From contig NC_086034.1 in assembly GCF_036323735.1 (NCBI RefSeq), forward strand, positions 69,171,939-69,235,938: a stretch of 64,000 nt of DNA, written 5' to 3'. Below are positions 35,941 to 46,475 of the stretch, piece by piece (the stretch's first letter is position 1; the number at the start of each line of letters is the position of its first letter). The translations under genes and the position numbers were made by a program. The DNA is from Rattus norvegicus. Lineage: Eukaryota > Chordata > Mammalia > Rodentia > Muridae. The notes beneath the pieces were generated by a model. The model was not told the origin of the DNA and searched no databases. It saw nothing but the letters and a program-made list of their open reading frames with translations.

Positions 35941-38308
35941 AATTTGAAATAGCAACAATAAAAAAAGGCACAACATATACCCAGACTTATGAGACACACT
36001 GAAAGCAGTGATAAAAGGAAAACTCATAGCCTTGGGTTCCTTCATAAAGGAATAGGAGAGATCCTACATGAGTAACTTACAGCTCATCTGAAAGCTCTAG
36101 AAGAAAAAGAAGCAAATATTCCCAAGAGGAATAAATGGCAGGAAATGCTCAAATTCTGGGCTAAAATCAGCCAAGTAGAAACAAAAAGAACTATACAAAA
36201 AATATCAACAAAACTAGGAACTGGTTCTTTGAGAAAATCAACAAGATAGATAATCCCTTAGCTGTACTAACCAGAGGGCACAGAGACAGTATCCAAATTA
36301 AGAAAAGCAGGAATGAGAAGACATAACAACAGAAAATGAGGAAATTTAAAAAAATAATAAGATTTTATTACAGAAGTCTATACTCAACAAAACTGGAAAG
36401 CCTGGATGAAATAAATGATTTTCTAAACAGATACCAGGTACCAAAGTTAAATCAGGATCAAATAAACCATCCAAACAACCCCATAAGCACCAAGGAAATA
36501 GAAACAGTCATTAGAAGTCTCTCAACTATAAAAAGCACCGGGCCAGATGCTTTTGGTGCAGAATTCTATCAGATTGTCAAAGAACATCTAATTCCAATAC
36601 TCCTCAAACTACTCCATAAAAGAGAAACATAAGGAACACTACTTAATTCTTTCTATGAAGCTTCTTTTATGCTGATACCTACACCACTTAAAGACTCAAC
36701 AAGGAAAGAGAACTATAGACCAAAGTTCTATAGACTAGAATACCTATGCAAAAATATTCAATAAAATCCTTGCATACTGAGTCCAAGAACACATCAGAAT
36801 GATCATCCAACATAACCAAGTAGGCTTTTTTTCCCAGGGATCCAGAGCTGGTTCAATGTACAAAAATCCCTCAATGTAATCCAGTAAATAATCAAACTCA
36901 AAAAAATCTATATAATCATTTCACTAAATGCTGGTACAGCTTTTGACAAAATACAACACACATTCATGCTACAAGTATTGGAGGGATCAGGAATTCAAGG
37001 TTCATACTTAAATAGAATAAAAGCAGCATATCACAAACAAACAGCCAACATCAAACTAAATGGAGAGTAACTCAAAGTAACCCTACTAAAATCAGGGACA
37101 ACACAAGGCTGCCCTTTCCTCTCTATTCAATATAGTACTCAAAGTTCTAGTCGAAGAAACTAGACAACAAAAAGAAATCAAAGATATACAAATTGGGAGG
37201 GAGTCAAGATAAGATTATTCACAGATTATGTGATAGTATACATAAGCATCCCCAAAATTATATTAAAGAGCTCTTAACAACTTCAGCAAAGTGGATGAAT
37301 ATAAAATTAACCCTAACAGATCAGTAGCCTTCATCTACTCAAAGGATAAAAGGGCTGGAAAAGAAATTAGGAAAACAACACAATTTATAATAGGCACAAA
37401 TCATAGAAAAATACCTTGGTTGACTCTAACCTGTAAGTAAAAGAGCTATATGACAAGAATTTCAAATCCCTGAAAAAAGAAATAAAAGAAAATGGAAAGA
37501 TTTCCCATGCTCTTAATTGGATTGGAAAGATTAATATAGTAAAAATGGCCACTGTATTGAAAGCAATCCATAGATTCAATGCAATCCCCATCAAAATTCC
37601 AGTTCAAATCTTCAGTGTTAGAAAGAACAATTTTCAAATTCATTTGGAATAACCAAACACCAAGGATAGCAAAAACTATTCTTAACAATAAAATAACTTC
37701 CGGGTAAATCACCATCCCTGACTTCAAGCTATATTAGTGAGCAATCATGATAAAAAATGCATGGTATTTTTACAGAGACAGACAAGTAGATTAATAGAAC
37801 AGAATTGAAGACCCAGAAATGAACCCCCATACCTATGGTCATTTGGTCTTTGAAAAAGAAACTGAAAAAAATACAGTGAAAAAAAGACAACATTTTCAAC
37901 AAATGGTGCTGTTTCAACTAGAAGTCTGCATGTAGAAGAATGCAAACTGATCCATTCTTAATTCCTTGTACAAAGCACAAGTCCAACAGGATCAAGGACC
38001 TTAACATAAAACCAGATATACTGAATCTAAAAAAGAGAGAAAGTGGAGAAGAGCATCAAATATTTGAGCACAGGGGAAAACATTGTCCTGAAGAGAACAC
38101 CAATGGCTCAGGCTCTAGGATCAACCATCAAAGGGGACTTCATAAATTGTAAAGCTTCTGTAAGGCAAAGGATACTGTTAACAGGACAAAAAGGCAACCC
38201 AAAGATTTGGAAAAGATCTCTACTAACCCTACATCTGATAGAGGGCTAACATGTAAAACATACAAAGAACTCCAGAGAATCAAACAACCCTATTAAAAAT
38301 GTGGTACA

Positions 38309-38398
38309 GCCGGTTGTGGTGGCACACGCCGGTAGGACTTGCTGAAGGAGGCAGAGGCAGGAGGATCACGAGTTCGAGGCCAGCCTGGGCTACACATT
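38309..38398 (+). mobile_element. B1 5' part of a B1-ID chimera
   Basis: B1 sequence from its 5' end (GCCGGTTGTGGTGGCACACG) through GAGTTCGAGGCCAGCCTGGG to CTACACA, including both pol III box regions but lacking the B1 3' end. It passes without an A-rich spacer, through a T-run, into an ID element. A single pair of perfect 15-bp target duplications (aaaaatgtggtacag at 38295-38309 and 38486-38500) encloses B1 plus ID. Confidence 0.9.
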
Positions 38399-38401
38399 TT
38401 T

Positions 38402-38490
38402 GGGGCTGGGGATTTAGCTCAGTGGGAGAGCGCTTACCTAGGAAGCGCAAGGCCCTGGGTTCGGTCCCCAGCTCCAAAAAAAAAAAAAAA
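38402..38490 (+). mobile_element. ID 3' part of a B1-ID chimera
   Basis: Full ID body (GGGGCTGGGGATTTAGCTCA ... GGTTCGGTCCCCAGCTCC) with a perfect A-tail. It has the 'GCTTACCTAGGAAGC' type stem, unlike the ID copies at 2984 and 54755. It shares its flanking target duplication with the upstream B1 part. Confidence 0.95.
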
Positions 38491-39120
38491 TGTGGTACAG
38501 AGATAAACAGAGAATTTAAAATTGAGGAATCTTGCATGGCTGAGAAGCCCTTAAGAAAATGTTCAACATTGTTAGTCATCAGGGAAATGCAAATCAAAAC
38601 AACCCTGAGATTCTACCTCACACAAGTTAGAATGGCTAAGATCAAAAACTCAGGTAACAGCAGATTTTGGCAAGGATGTGGAGAATGAGCAAAACTATAC
38701 TATTGCTGGTGGCATTGCAAGCTAGTACAACCACTCTGGAAATTAGTCAGGCAGTTCTTCAGAAAACTGAAAATAATACTACCAAGGACCCAGCTATACG
38801 ACTCCTAGACATGCACCCAGAAGATGCTCCAACATATAACAAGGACACATGTTTAACTATGTTCATTGCAGCCTTATTCATAATAGTCAGAAGCTGGAAA
38901 GAACCCAGATGTCCTTCAACAAAGGAATGGATATAGAAAACGTGGTTCATTTACACAAGGGAATACTGCTCAGCTGTTAAAAACAATGACTTCATGAAAT
39001 TGTTAGGCAAATGGATGGAATTACAAAACATCTTCCTGAGTAAGGTAACCCAGTCATAATAGAACATACATGGTGTGTATTCAATGATAAGTGAATATTA
39101 GGAAAAAAAGCTCAGAATTC

Positions 39121-39723
39121 CCATTGTAGAATGATGCCATTATGCAGGGGAAGGTAAGTACAAGATAGAATGAGCCCTGTCATTGGATAAGAAGGAAGGA
39201 TGGACAAGAGAAAAGTTTTAGAGAGAAGGAGGAGATTGAAGTGAATGTGAGGAGAAGCAGCTGAGAGAACATGGAAGCAGATGTTAAGATTCTTCTCTGC
39301 ACATTTACAGGTTGTTATGAATATTCTTAAGGGATGGATGTGTATAAGATTTGGTATATCTAGATGATCCAACTGTATCTTGTCTAGGTGGGCAATTACT
39401 GGATCAGAGGTTATTGTGTTGTGTGTTCTTTCATGTGGCAATTTAATTGAATTCAAGAGAGTTTGTGGTGGCTGGAGACACTGGGCCGCCATGGAATTGG
39501 GATGCATATGTCTGGAATGGTGGCAACCTGCATTGGGAACTAGATGGGAAGAGAGATTGTTGCCAGGCTCAGAGTAGCCATCGGTGGTGTGATATGGGAT
39601 GGAGCAAAGCAGATAAGACACTTTGCTGCCTAAGATGAAAACATCTAACTGATGTCATGGGGTACTATGGTCCTGGACCTAGTGTGGGATAAAACACAGT
39701 ATTAATTTAATTTTACTGCAACA
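39121..39723. repeat. Unrecognised ~600-bp block inside L1 #1
   Basis: The L1 match stops in the post-ORF2 region (CTCAGAATTCCCA) and resumes at CCATGATACAACTTACAGAC. Between them lies sequence of another origin (GGGATGGATGTGTATAAG, GGGCAATTACTGGATCAGAG, GAGACACTGGGCCGCCATGG). I have the impression that it is a known rodent repeat, but I cannot name it. It holds the longest open frame of the window (169 codons on minus, 39112-39621), without recognisable homology. Confidence 0.5.
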
Positions 39724-40757
39724 ACCCATGATACAACTTACAGACCATATGAAAGTCAAGAAAATGGAAGACCAAAGTCTGGTTGCCTCAGTCCTACTTA
39801 GAAAGGGGAACAAAATAATCACAGGAGGTTTAGCAAGGGAAGGACTTAAGAGAGGAAAAGGAGAGGGAAAGAAAAAAGGTGGGGCAGGATTAGGTGTCAG
39901 AGGACTTGGGCAAGATGTACAGAAGGTCAGGAAATCAAACAGAGGTGTGTAACAATGGGGACTGAGGGACTGCAGGGGGCCATCAGAAATTCCCAGATGC
40001 CAGAAAAGCAAGAGGCTCCCAAGACCCAATGGGGCTGGCTGAAATACTCAACAAAGTTGAGAGGTAACCTATAGAAACCATATTTAGAGGTTAGGCATGG
40101 ACCCTTCTTGAGGGATGGGGCCATCCGCATTTCACAAAATTTTAACCCAGAATTGCTCCTATCTAAAGGAAATACAGGGGCAAAGGGAGGAGCAGAGACT
40201 GAAAGACAGGCCATTTAGAGATTGCCCCACCTGCAGATCCATCCCATATGCAGCCACCAAACTCAGAAACTTGCTGATGCCAGGAAGAGCTTGCTGGCAG
40301 GAAACTGATATGGATGTCTTCTTAGAGCCTCTGTCAGAGCCTTACTGATACAAATGAGGATGCTTGCAGCCAACCACTGGACTGAGCACAGAGGCCACAA
40401 TGGAACAGTTAGGGGAAGGACTGAAGGAGCTGAAGGGGTTTGCAACCCCATAGGAAGAACAATGTTATCAACCAACCAGATACTCCAGAGCACCCAGGGA
40501 CTAAACCACCAACCCATGGCTCCACCTGCATGTATAGCAATGGATGACCTTGTCTGGCACCAGTAGGAAGGGAATCCCTGGGTCCTGTGAAGACTCCTTT
40601 CCCCAGTGTGGAGGAATGCCAGGGCATTGAGATGGGAGTGGGTGGGTAGGAGTGGGAGCATCCTCACAGAAGCAGGAGAGGTGAAGAGGGGTTTTGGTGG
40701 GGAAACTGGAAAAGGGGATAACATTTGAAATGTAAATAAACAAAATAACCAATAAAA
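39724..40757 (+). mobile_element. 3' UTR of L1 #1
   Basis: Older-type L1 3' UTR: GAGCAGAGACTGAAAGACAG, GGGGTTTGCAACCCCATAGG, ACTAAACCACCAACCCATGG, GGGGATAACATTTGAAATG, tail with AATAAA. Antisense open frames (40263-40724, 153 codons, and 39679-40029) are by-products of its purine-rich composition. Confidence 0.92.
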
Positions 40758-40764
40758 AAGAAAT

Positions 40765-41532
40765 AGAGAAGAACACAGATGAACCAGTAGAATCTATTTA
40801 AGAGGAAGTACTAAATCACTTAAGAAATGCAGGAAGACATAATCAGTCAGGTGAAGGAATTAAAGAAAAATGTCTAGGATCTTAAAATGGACATAGAAAC
40901 AATAAAGAAATCACAAAGGTGTACAGCCCTGGAGAGGAAAATCTAAGAGATGATCAGGAGTTACAGATGCAAGCACTACCAACAGAACACAAGAAATAGA
41001 AGAGAGAATCTCAGGTTTAGAAGATATAGACACAACAGTCCGAGAGCAAAAGTGCAAAAGGCTCTTAATGCAAAACACCCAGTAAATTCAGGACACAATG
41101 AAACGGAAACTTAAGACTACTAGCAATAGAAGACAGTGGATATTCCCAACTCCAACAGAAAAAATCTTCAAAAAAATCATAGAAGAAAAGTTCTATAACC
41201 TAAAGAAAGAGAAGTTCATAATGTAAAGGGGAAAAGGCCAAATAACATGTAAAGGCAGACCTAACAGAATTACACCAGATGTCTCACCAGAGATGATAAA
41301 AGCCAGAAGATCTTGGACAGATGTCATGCAGACCCTAAAAAAACCCACAAATTCCAGTTCAGGCTATTATACCCACCAAAAATTCTCAATCACCATAAAG
41401 AGAAAAATCAAGATATTCCATGACAAAAACAAATTTAAACATCTTTCCACTAACCCAGTTATACAGAAAATAACAGAAGGAAAATCCCAACACAAGGAAG
41501 GAAACTACACTCAAAGAAAACCAAGAAATTAA
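40765..41532 (+). pseudogene. L1 ORF1 pseudogene, 5'-truncated (copy #2)
   Basis: C-terminal two thirds of L1 ORF1, the RNA-binding protein of the L1 particle. The N-terminal region and start codon are missing because the element is 5'-truncated. Coding phase is lost repeatedly up to about 41290. The last piece, 41293-41532 (79 codons), is open to the natural TAA at 41530-41532 and retains the basic C-terminal part (KARRSWTDVMQTLKK, FSITIKRKIKIFHDKNKFK), the segment that normally follows the RNA-recognition motif. A 20-30 bp stretch in the coiled-coil part (AAACAATAAAGAAATCACAAAG) is shared exactly with copy #1 and helps align the two. Not functional. Confidence 0.88.
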
Positions 41533-41614
41533 TCATCTCACACACAAAAAAACAAAACAAAACAAAACAAAAAAGAAGAGAACCACACAAATATAATACT
41601 ATCTCTAACAATAA

Positions 41615-44131
41615 AAATAACAAGAACCAACAATCATTGGTTTTTCATATCTCTCAACATCAATGAACTAGAATCCAATAAAAACACATAGGCTAAGAGA
41701 CTGGATACATAAACAAGATCCAGCAATTTGCTGTATACAATAGACACACCTTAGTGACAAAGACATATACTATTTCAGAATAAAAGGCTGGGGGAAAAAT
41801 TTCAAATCAACTTGTTCTAAGAAAGGAGCTGGAGTAGTCATTCTGTTATCCAATAAAATAGATTTTCAACAAAAAGTTATCAAAAGAGTTGAGGGAGGAC
41901 ACTTCATACCCATCAAAGGAAAATTCCACCAAGATGAACTCTCAATTCTGAACATCTATGCCCCCAAAAAAGGGCACCCACATTCATAAAAGAAACTTTA
42001 CTAAAGCTCAAAATACACATTGAACGTCACACAATAATAGTGGGAGACTTCAACATCCAAATCTCATCAATGGACGGTTTATGGAAACAGAAACTAAGCA
42101 GAGACACAGTGAAACTAACAGAAGCTCTGAAACAAATGGATTTAACAAACATCTACAGAACATTTCACCCTAAAATAAAAGAATATACCTTCTTCTCAGC
42201 ACCTCATGGTATCTTCTCCAATCTGACCATATAATTGGACACAAAACAAGCCTCAACAGATACAAGAAGATTGAAATAATCCCATGCATTCTATCAGATC
42301 ACCCTGGACTAAGGCTGGAATTTGATAACAACAAAAAGAACAGAAACTCAATATACTCATGGAAACTGACTAGCAAAATACTCAATGATAACTTGTCAGG
42401 GAAGAAAGAAAAAAGAAAATAAATACTTTCTGGAATTTAATGAAAATGAAGACACATCATTTAAAATCAGAAAGGAAAAGGGAGACATAACAACAGATTC
42501 TGAGGAAATTCAAAGAATCATCAGCTTCTACTACAAAAGCCTATACTTAACAAAACTGGAAAATATAGATAAAATGGATGAATTTCTAGACAAATACTAG
42601 GTACCAAATTTAAATCAGGACCAGGTAAACAATGTAAAAAGTCAAATAATCCCTAAGGAAATAGAACTCATTAAAAGTTTCCCAAAAATATCACCAAAAA
42701 AGCCCAGGGACAGATGATTTTAGTGCAGAATTCTCTCAGACTTTCAAAGATAGAACACAAGGAACACTACCTAATTCATCCTATGAAGCCAAAGTTATGC
42801 TTATACCTAAAACACACAAAGACCCAACAATGAAAGAGAACTTCAAAACCATTTTGCTTATGAATATCAATGCAGAATTAATCAACAAAATACTCACAAA
42901 CCAAGTCCAAGAACACCTCAACTCCATCATTCACCACCATCAAGTAGGCTTCATCCCAGAGCTGCAGGGTTGAAGCAGTATAGAGAAATTCATGAATATA
43001 ATCCACTATAGACGCAAAAATTAAAGAAAAATCACATTATTATTTCACTAGATGCTGGAAAAGTCTTTGACAAAATACGATACCCCATTTTGTGTCAAAA
43101 GTCTTGGAGAGATCATGAATTCAAGGCACATATCTAAACATTACAAAAGCAATATACAAAGAACTAGTAGCCACGATCAAGCAAAATGGCCAGAAACTTG
43201 AAGCAATCTCACTAAAACCAGGTACCAGACAAGGCTGCCCACTCTCTTTCTACTTATTCAAAATAGTATTAGAAGTTATAGCCAGAGCAATTAGACCATA
43301 AAAGGAGGTCAAAGGAATCCAAATTGGAAAGGAAGAAGTCAAGATCTCACTAATTGCAGATGATATAATATATACCTAAGTGACCCCAAAAATTCTACCA
43401 AAGAACTCCTACAGCTGATAAACTTCAGCAATGTGGCTGAATATAAAATTAACACAAACAAATCAGTAGACTTCCTCTGATCAAAGGACTAATGGGCTGA
43501 GAAGACATTAGAGAAACAACACCCTTCATAATAGTCACAAGTAATATAAAATATCTCAGTGTGGCTCTAACCATGTAAATGAAAGATTTGTATGACAAGA
43601 GCTTCAAGACTTTGAAGAAAGACATTGAAGAAAACCTCAGAAGATGGAAGGATCTCCCATTCCCATGGATTGGCAGGATTAACATAGTAAAAAAATGGCC
43701 ATCTTACAGAAGTCAATTTAAAATTCAATGCAATCCCCATCAAAACTCCAACCCAATTCTTCACAAAGATAAAAAGAGCCATCCTCAACTTTTTCTGGAA
43801 TAACAAAAAACAAAAAACAAAACAAAACAAAAAAAATCCCAAGATAGGAAAAACAATCCTAAACAATAAAGAAAGTTCTAGGGGAATCATCATTCCCTGA
43901 CCTCAAGATGTAGTACAGAGCAATAGTGATAAAAAACCACATGATTTCAGTGCAGAGACAAACAGGTACATCAATGGGAGAGAATTGAAGACCCAGAAGA
44001 TAAACCCATACACCTATGGTAACTTGATCTTTGACAAAAAAGCCAAAAATACAGTAGAAAAAAGAAAGCATTTTCAAGAAATGGTGCTGGTCTAAGTGGA
44101 GGTCTACATGTAGAAAGATCCAAAATGATCC

Positions 44132-44220
<89 letters not shown>

Positions 44221-45240
44221 CACATATAATATCCAATTAATCAAAGTTGATCCATATTATCTCCTTATACAAACGTTAAATCCAAGTGGATCAAAGACCT
44301 CCATATAAAGTCAGATAGGCTGAAACTAATAGAAGAGAAAGTGGGAAAGAGCCTCAAACATATCCGCACAGGGGAAATTTTTCTAAACAGAACACCAAAT
44401 GGCTGTCTCTAGGATCAACAATTGACAAATTGGACCTCATGAAACTAAAAAGCTTCTGTAAGGCATAGGACACTGTCATTAGGACAAAACAGCATCCTAC
44501 AGATTGGGAAAAAAGTCTTTACCAACCATATATCTGATAGAAGACTAATATCCAAATATAAAAACTACTCAAGAAATTAGACACAAGAAGACCAAATAAC
44601 CCAATGACAAAATGGAGTATAGACCTAAACATAGAATTCTCACGTGAGGAATCATGACTGAAAAGTACCTAAAGAAATGTTCAACAACCTTCCTTAATCA
44701 TCAGGGAAATTCGAATCAAAATGAACCTGAAATTCCATCCTACACAAATCAGAATGACTATGATCAAAAACGCAGGTGACAGCAGATGCTAGCACGGATG
44801 TGGAGAAAAAGGAACACTCCTCCATTTCTGGTGAGATTGCAAGCTGTTACAACTGCTTTGGAAATCAACCTGGAGGTTCCTTGGAAAATTGTAAATAGTT
44901 CTATCTGAATATTTAGCTATACCACTTCTGAGCATATACCCAAAAAATGCTCCAATGTATACCAAGGACGCATGCTCCATTATATTCATAGAAACCTTGT
45001 TTATAATAGGCAGAAGCTAGAAACAATCCAGATGTCCCTCAATGGAAAAATGAATAGAGAAAATGTGGTACATTTACACAATGGAATACTACTCAGCTAT
45101 TAAAAATGACAGTTTCATAACTTTGTTGGCAAATAGATGGAACCACAGAATATCATCCTGATTGAGGTAACCCAGACTCAAAAGGACATGCATGATATGT
45201 TCTCAGTGATAAGTGGATATTAGTCCAAAACCCAGAATAA
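41615..45240 (+). pseudogene. L1 ORF2 pseudogene (copy #2)
   Basis: Endonuclease plus reverse transcriptase of L1, decayed. An endonuclease fragment is open at 42040-42234 (GDFNIQISSMDG and TFHPKIKEYTFFSAPHG, matching the conserved GDFN and YTFFS blocks). The reverse-transcriptase fingers start at about 42385-42600. The catalytic motif at 43353-43364 reads IADD with both aspartates kept, but a single-base deletion just after it shifts the frame into a TAA at 43377-43379. A further open piece is at 43579-43803. A TA repeat has expanded inside the gene at 44129-44226. The C-terminal part ends near 45240 at GATAAGTGGATATTAG. Not functional. Confidence 0.92.
44129..44226. repeat. (TA)n microsatellite inside L1 #2
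   Basis: About 98 bp of TA with occasional CATA/GTATA interruptions, flanked on both sides by ORF2 sequence (GATCCAAAATGATCCA and ATTAATCAAAGTTGATCCA). A short duplication around GATCCATAT brackets it. Confidence 0.95.
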
Positions 45241-46245
45241 CCACAATACAACTCAAAGACTATATGAAGCTTAAAAAGAAGGAACTGTGGATGCTTCAAA
45301 CCCACTTCAAACGGGGAACAAAATAATCACTAGAAGCAGAGGGAGGGACAGTCCTGTGTCAGAGGGAGGAGGGGAAGGTAAAGGGGAATGGGTCAGGTAT
45401 TGGAAGGGACAGGGGAGAATTCCAGAAAGCCAGGAGAATGAATAAAAATAAGTAGCAGTGGGGGTGGGAAACTTGGGGAACCCTAGAAAGGTCCAGACAC
45501 CAGGGTTGTGAAAGGCTTTCGGGACACATTGGGGATGACATTAGCTGAAATACCCCACAGCAGGGATATAGAACCTGAAGAGACCACTTCTAGTAGATAA
45601 GCATGGCCTCTAGTTGATGGTTGGGGCCACTCACCCATCTCACAATTTTAACCCAGCATTGTACCTGTCTAAAAGAAACAGCAGGGACAAAAACTGGAGC
45701 AGAAACTGAAGGAAAGGCCATCCAGTGACTGCCCCAGGGATCCATCTCATCTACAGACACCAAACCCCAATACTTTTGCTGATGCCATGTAGTGCTTTGC
45801 AGAAAGGAACCTGGCACGGCTGTCCTCTGAGAAGTTCTGCCAGCACCTGACTAAGACAGATGCAGATACTCACAGTCAATTACCCAACTGAGGCCAGGAA
45901 CCACAGTGGAAGAGTTAAGGGAAGAACTGAAGGAACTGAAGAGGATTCCCCCTAGGAAGAACAACGATATCATCTAACTGGACCCCACAGAGCTCCCAGG
46001 GACAACCAAAAAGTATACACAGGTGGGTTTGTGGCTCAGCTGTAGCAGAGGACTTCCATATCTGACATCCATGGAAGGGAAGGTGCTTGGTTCTGTGGAA
46101 GGTTATTGCCCCAATGAAGGTGGTGGATGCTGGAGGGGTGAGCCCTGGGTGGGGGAGCACCCTGTTAGAAACAAATGGTCGTGGGGTTCAGAGGGGAGAC
46201 AGGAAAGGGAGTCAATGTTTGAAATGTAAATGAATACTTTTTTTG
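45240..46245 (+). mobile_element. 3' UTR of L1 #2
   Basis: Nearly complete older-type L1 3' UTR with the same block order as 39724-40757: CAATACAACTCAAAGACTAT, GGGGAACAAAATAATCAC, GGCTGTCCTCTGAGAAG, AACTGAAGGAACTGAAGAGG, TGTTTGAAATGTAAATG. Confidence 0.92.
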
Positions 46246-46249
46246 AAAA

Positions 46250-46475
46250 TGAGCACCAGTGGAAGGGGAAGCCCTTGGTCCTGCCAAGAATGAACCCTCA
46301 GTGAACGTGATTGTTGGGGGGGAGGGTGGTAATGGGGGGAGGATGGGGAGGGGAAAACCCATACAGAAGTGGAGTAGGAGGGGTTAGGGGGATGTTGGCC
46401 TGGATACTGGAGAGGGGAATAACAATCGAAATGTAAATAAGAAATACTCAAGTTAATAAAGATGGGGAAAAAAGT
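46250..46475 (+). mobile_element. L1_Rn 3' insertion at the tail of L1 #2
   Basis: Short L1 3' end from GAGCACCAGTGGAAGG through the G-rich tract (46315-46393) to AACAATCGAAATGTAAATAAG and an A-rich tail. 'GTAAATAAG' subfamily. No clean target duplication could be read in the A/T-rich junctions. Confidence 0.92.

Larger units (their letters stand above)
34464..39120 (+). pseudogene. L1 ORF2 pseudogene (copy #1)
   Basis: ORF2 encodes the endonuclease and reverse transcriptase that carry out target-primed reverse transcription. The endonuclease part begins near 34470, just downstream of the ORF1 stop. The reverse-transcriptase part is clear at 36336-36632, which retains a KSTGPDAFGAEFYQ segment matching the conserved PGPDGF-AEFYQ block. 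The catalytic FADD motif at 37218-37229 reads FTDY, so the second essential aspartate is lost. The C-terminal part runs through 38500-39120 (GGAATGGATATAGAAAACGT, GGTAACCCAGTCA). Two L1 insertions and a SINE chimera interrupt it, in addition to numerous stops and frameshifts. Adjacent frames such as 38299-38688 are composite readings through the SINE. Not functional. Confidence 0.92.
33370..40757 (+). mobile_element. Old L1 copy #1, near full length, with nested insertions
   Basis: L1 with a short 5' UTR remnant, ORF1 (33403-34421), ORF2 (about 34464-39120) and 3' UTR (39724-40757), ending in AACATTTGAAATGTAAATAA and an A-rich tail. Substitutions, stops and frameshifts throughout show an old, inactive copy. 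Later insertions sit inside it: L1 3' ends at 35130-35296 and 35499-35940, a B1-ID chimera at 38309-38490, and an unrecognised block at about 39121-39723. It is followed within a few bases by a second L1 in the same orientation. Confidence 0.93.
40765..46245 (+). mobile_element. Old L1 copy #2, 5'-truncated in ORF1
   Basis: Starts inside ORF1 at the sequence corresponding to GGAGAACACAGGTAAACAG of the consensus, then shows the rest of ORF1 (to 41532), ORF2 (about 41615-45240) and the 3' UTR (45240-46245). It abuts the tail of L1 #1 with only a few bases between. It contains a TA microsatellite at 44129-44226 and is of similar age to copy #1. Confidence 0.93.

Noticed and set aside
39112..39621. 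169-codon minus-strand open frame, the longest in the window
   Set aside because: It lies antisense in a repeat-like block inside an old L1. It has no recognised domain, promoter or splice context.
40263..40724. 153-codon minus-strand open frame
   Set aside because: It is the antisense of an L1 3' UTR. The same kind of frame appears on the antisense of other L1 3' UTRs here (19605-19971, 35630-35971, 46212-46520).
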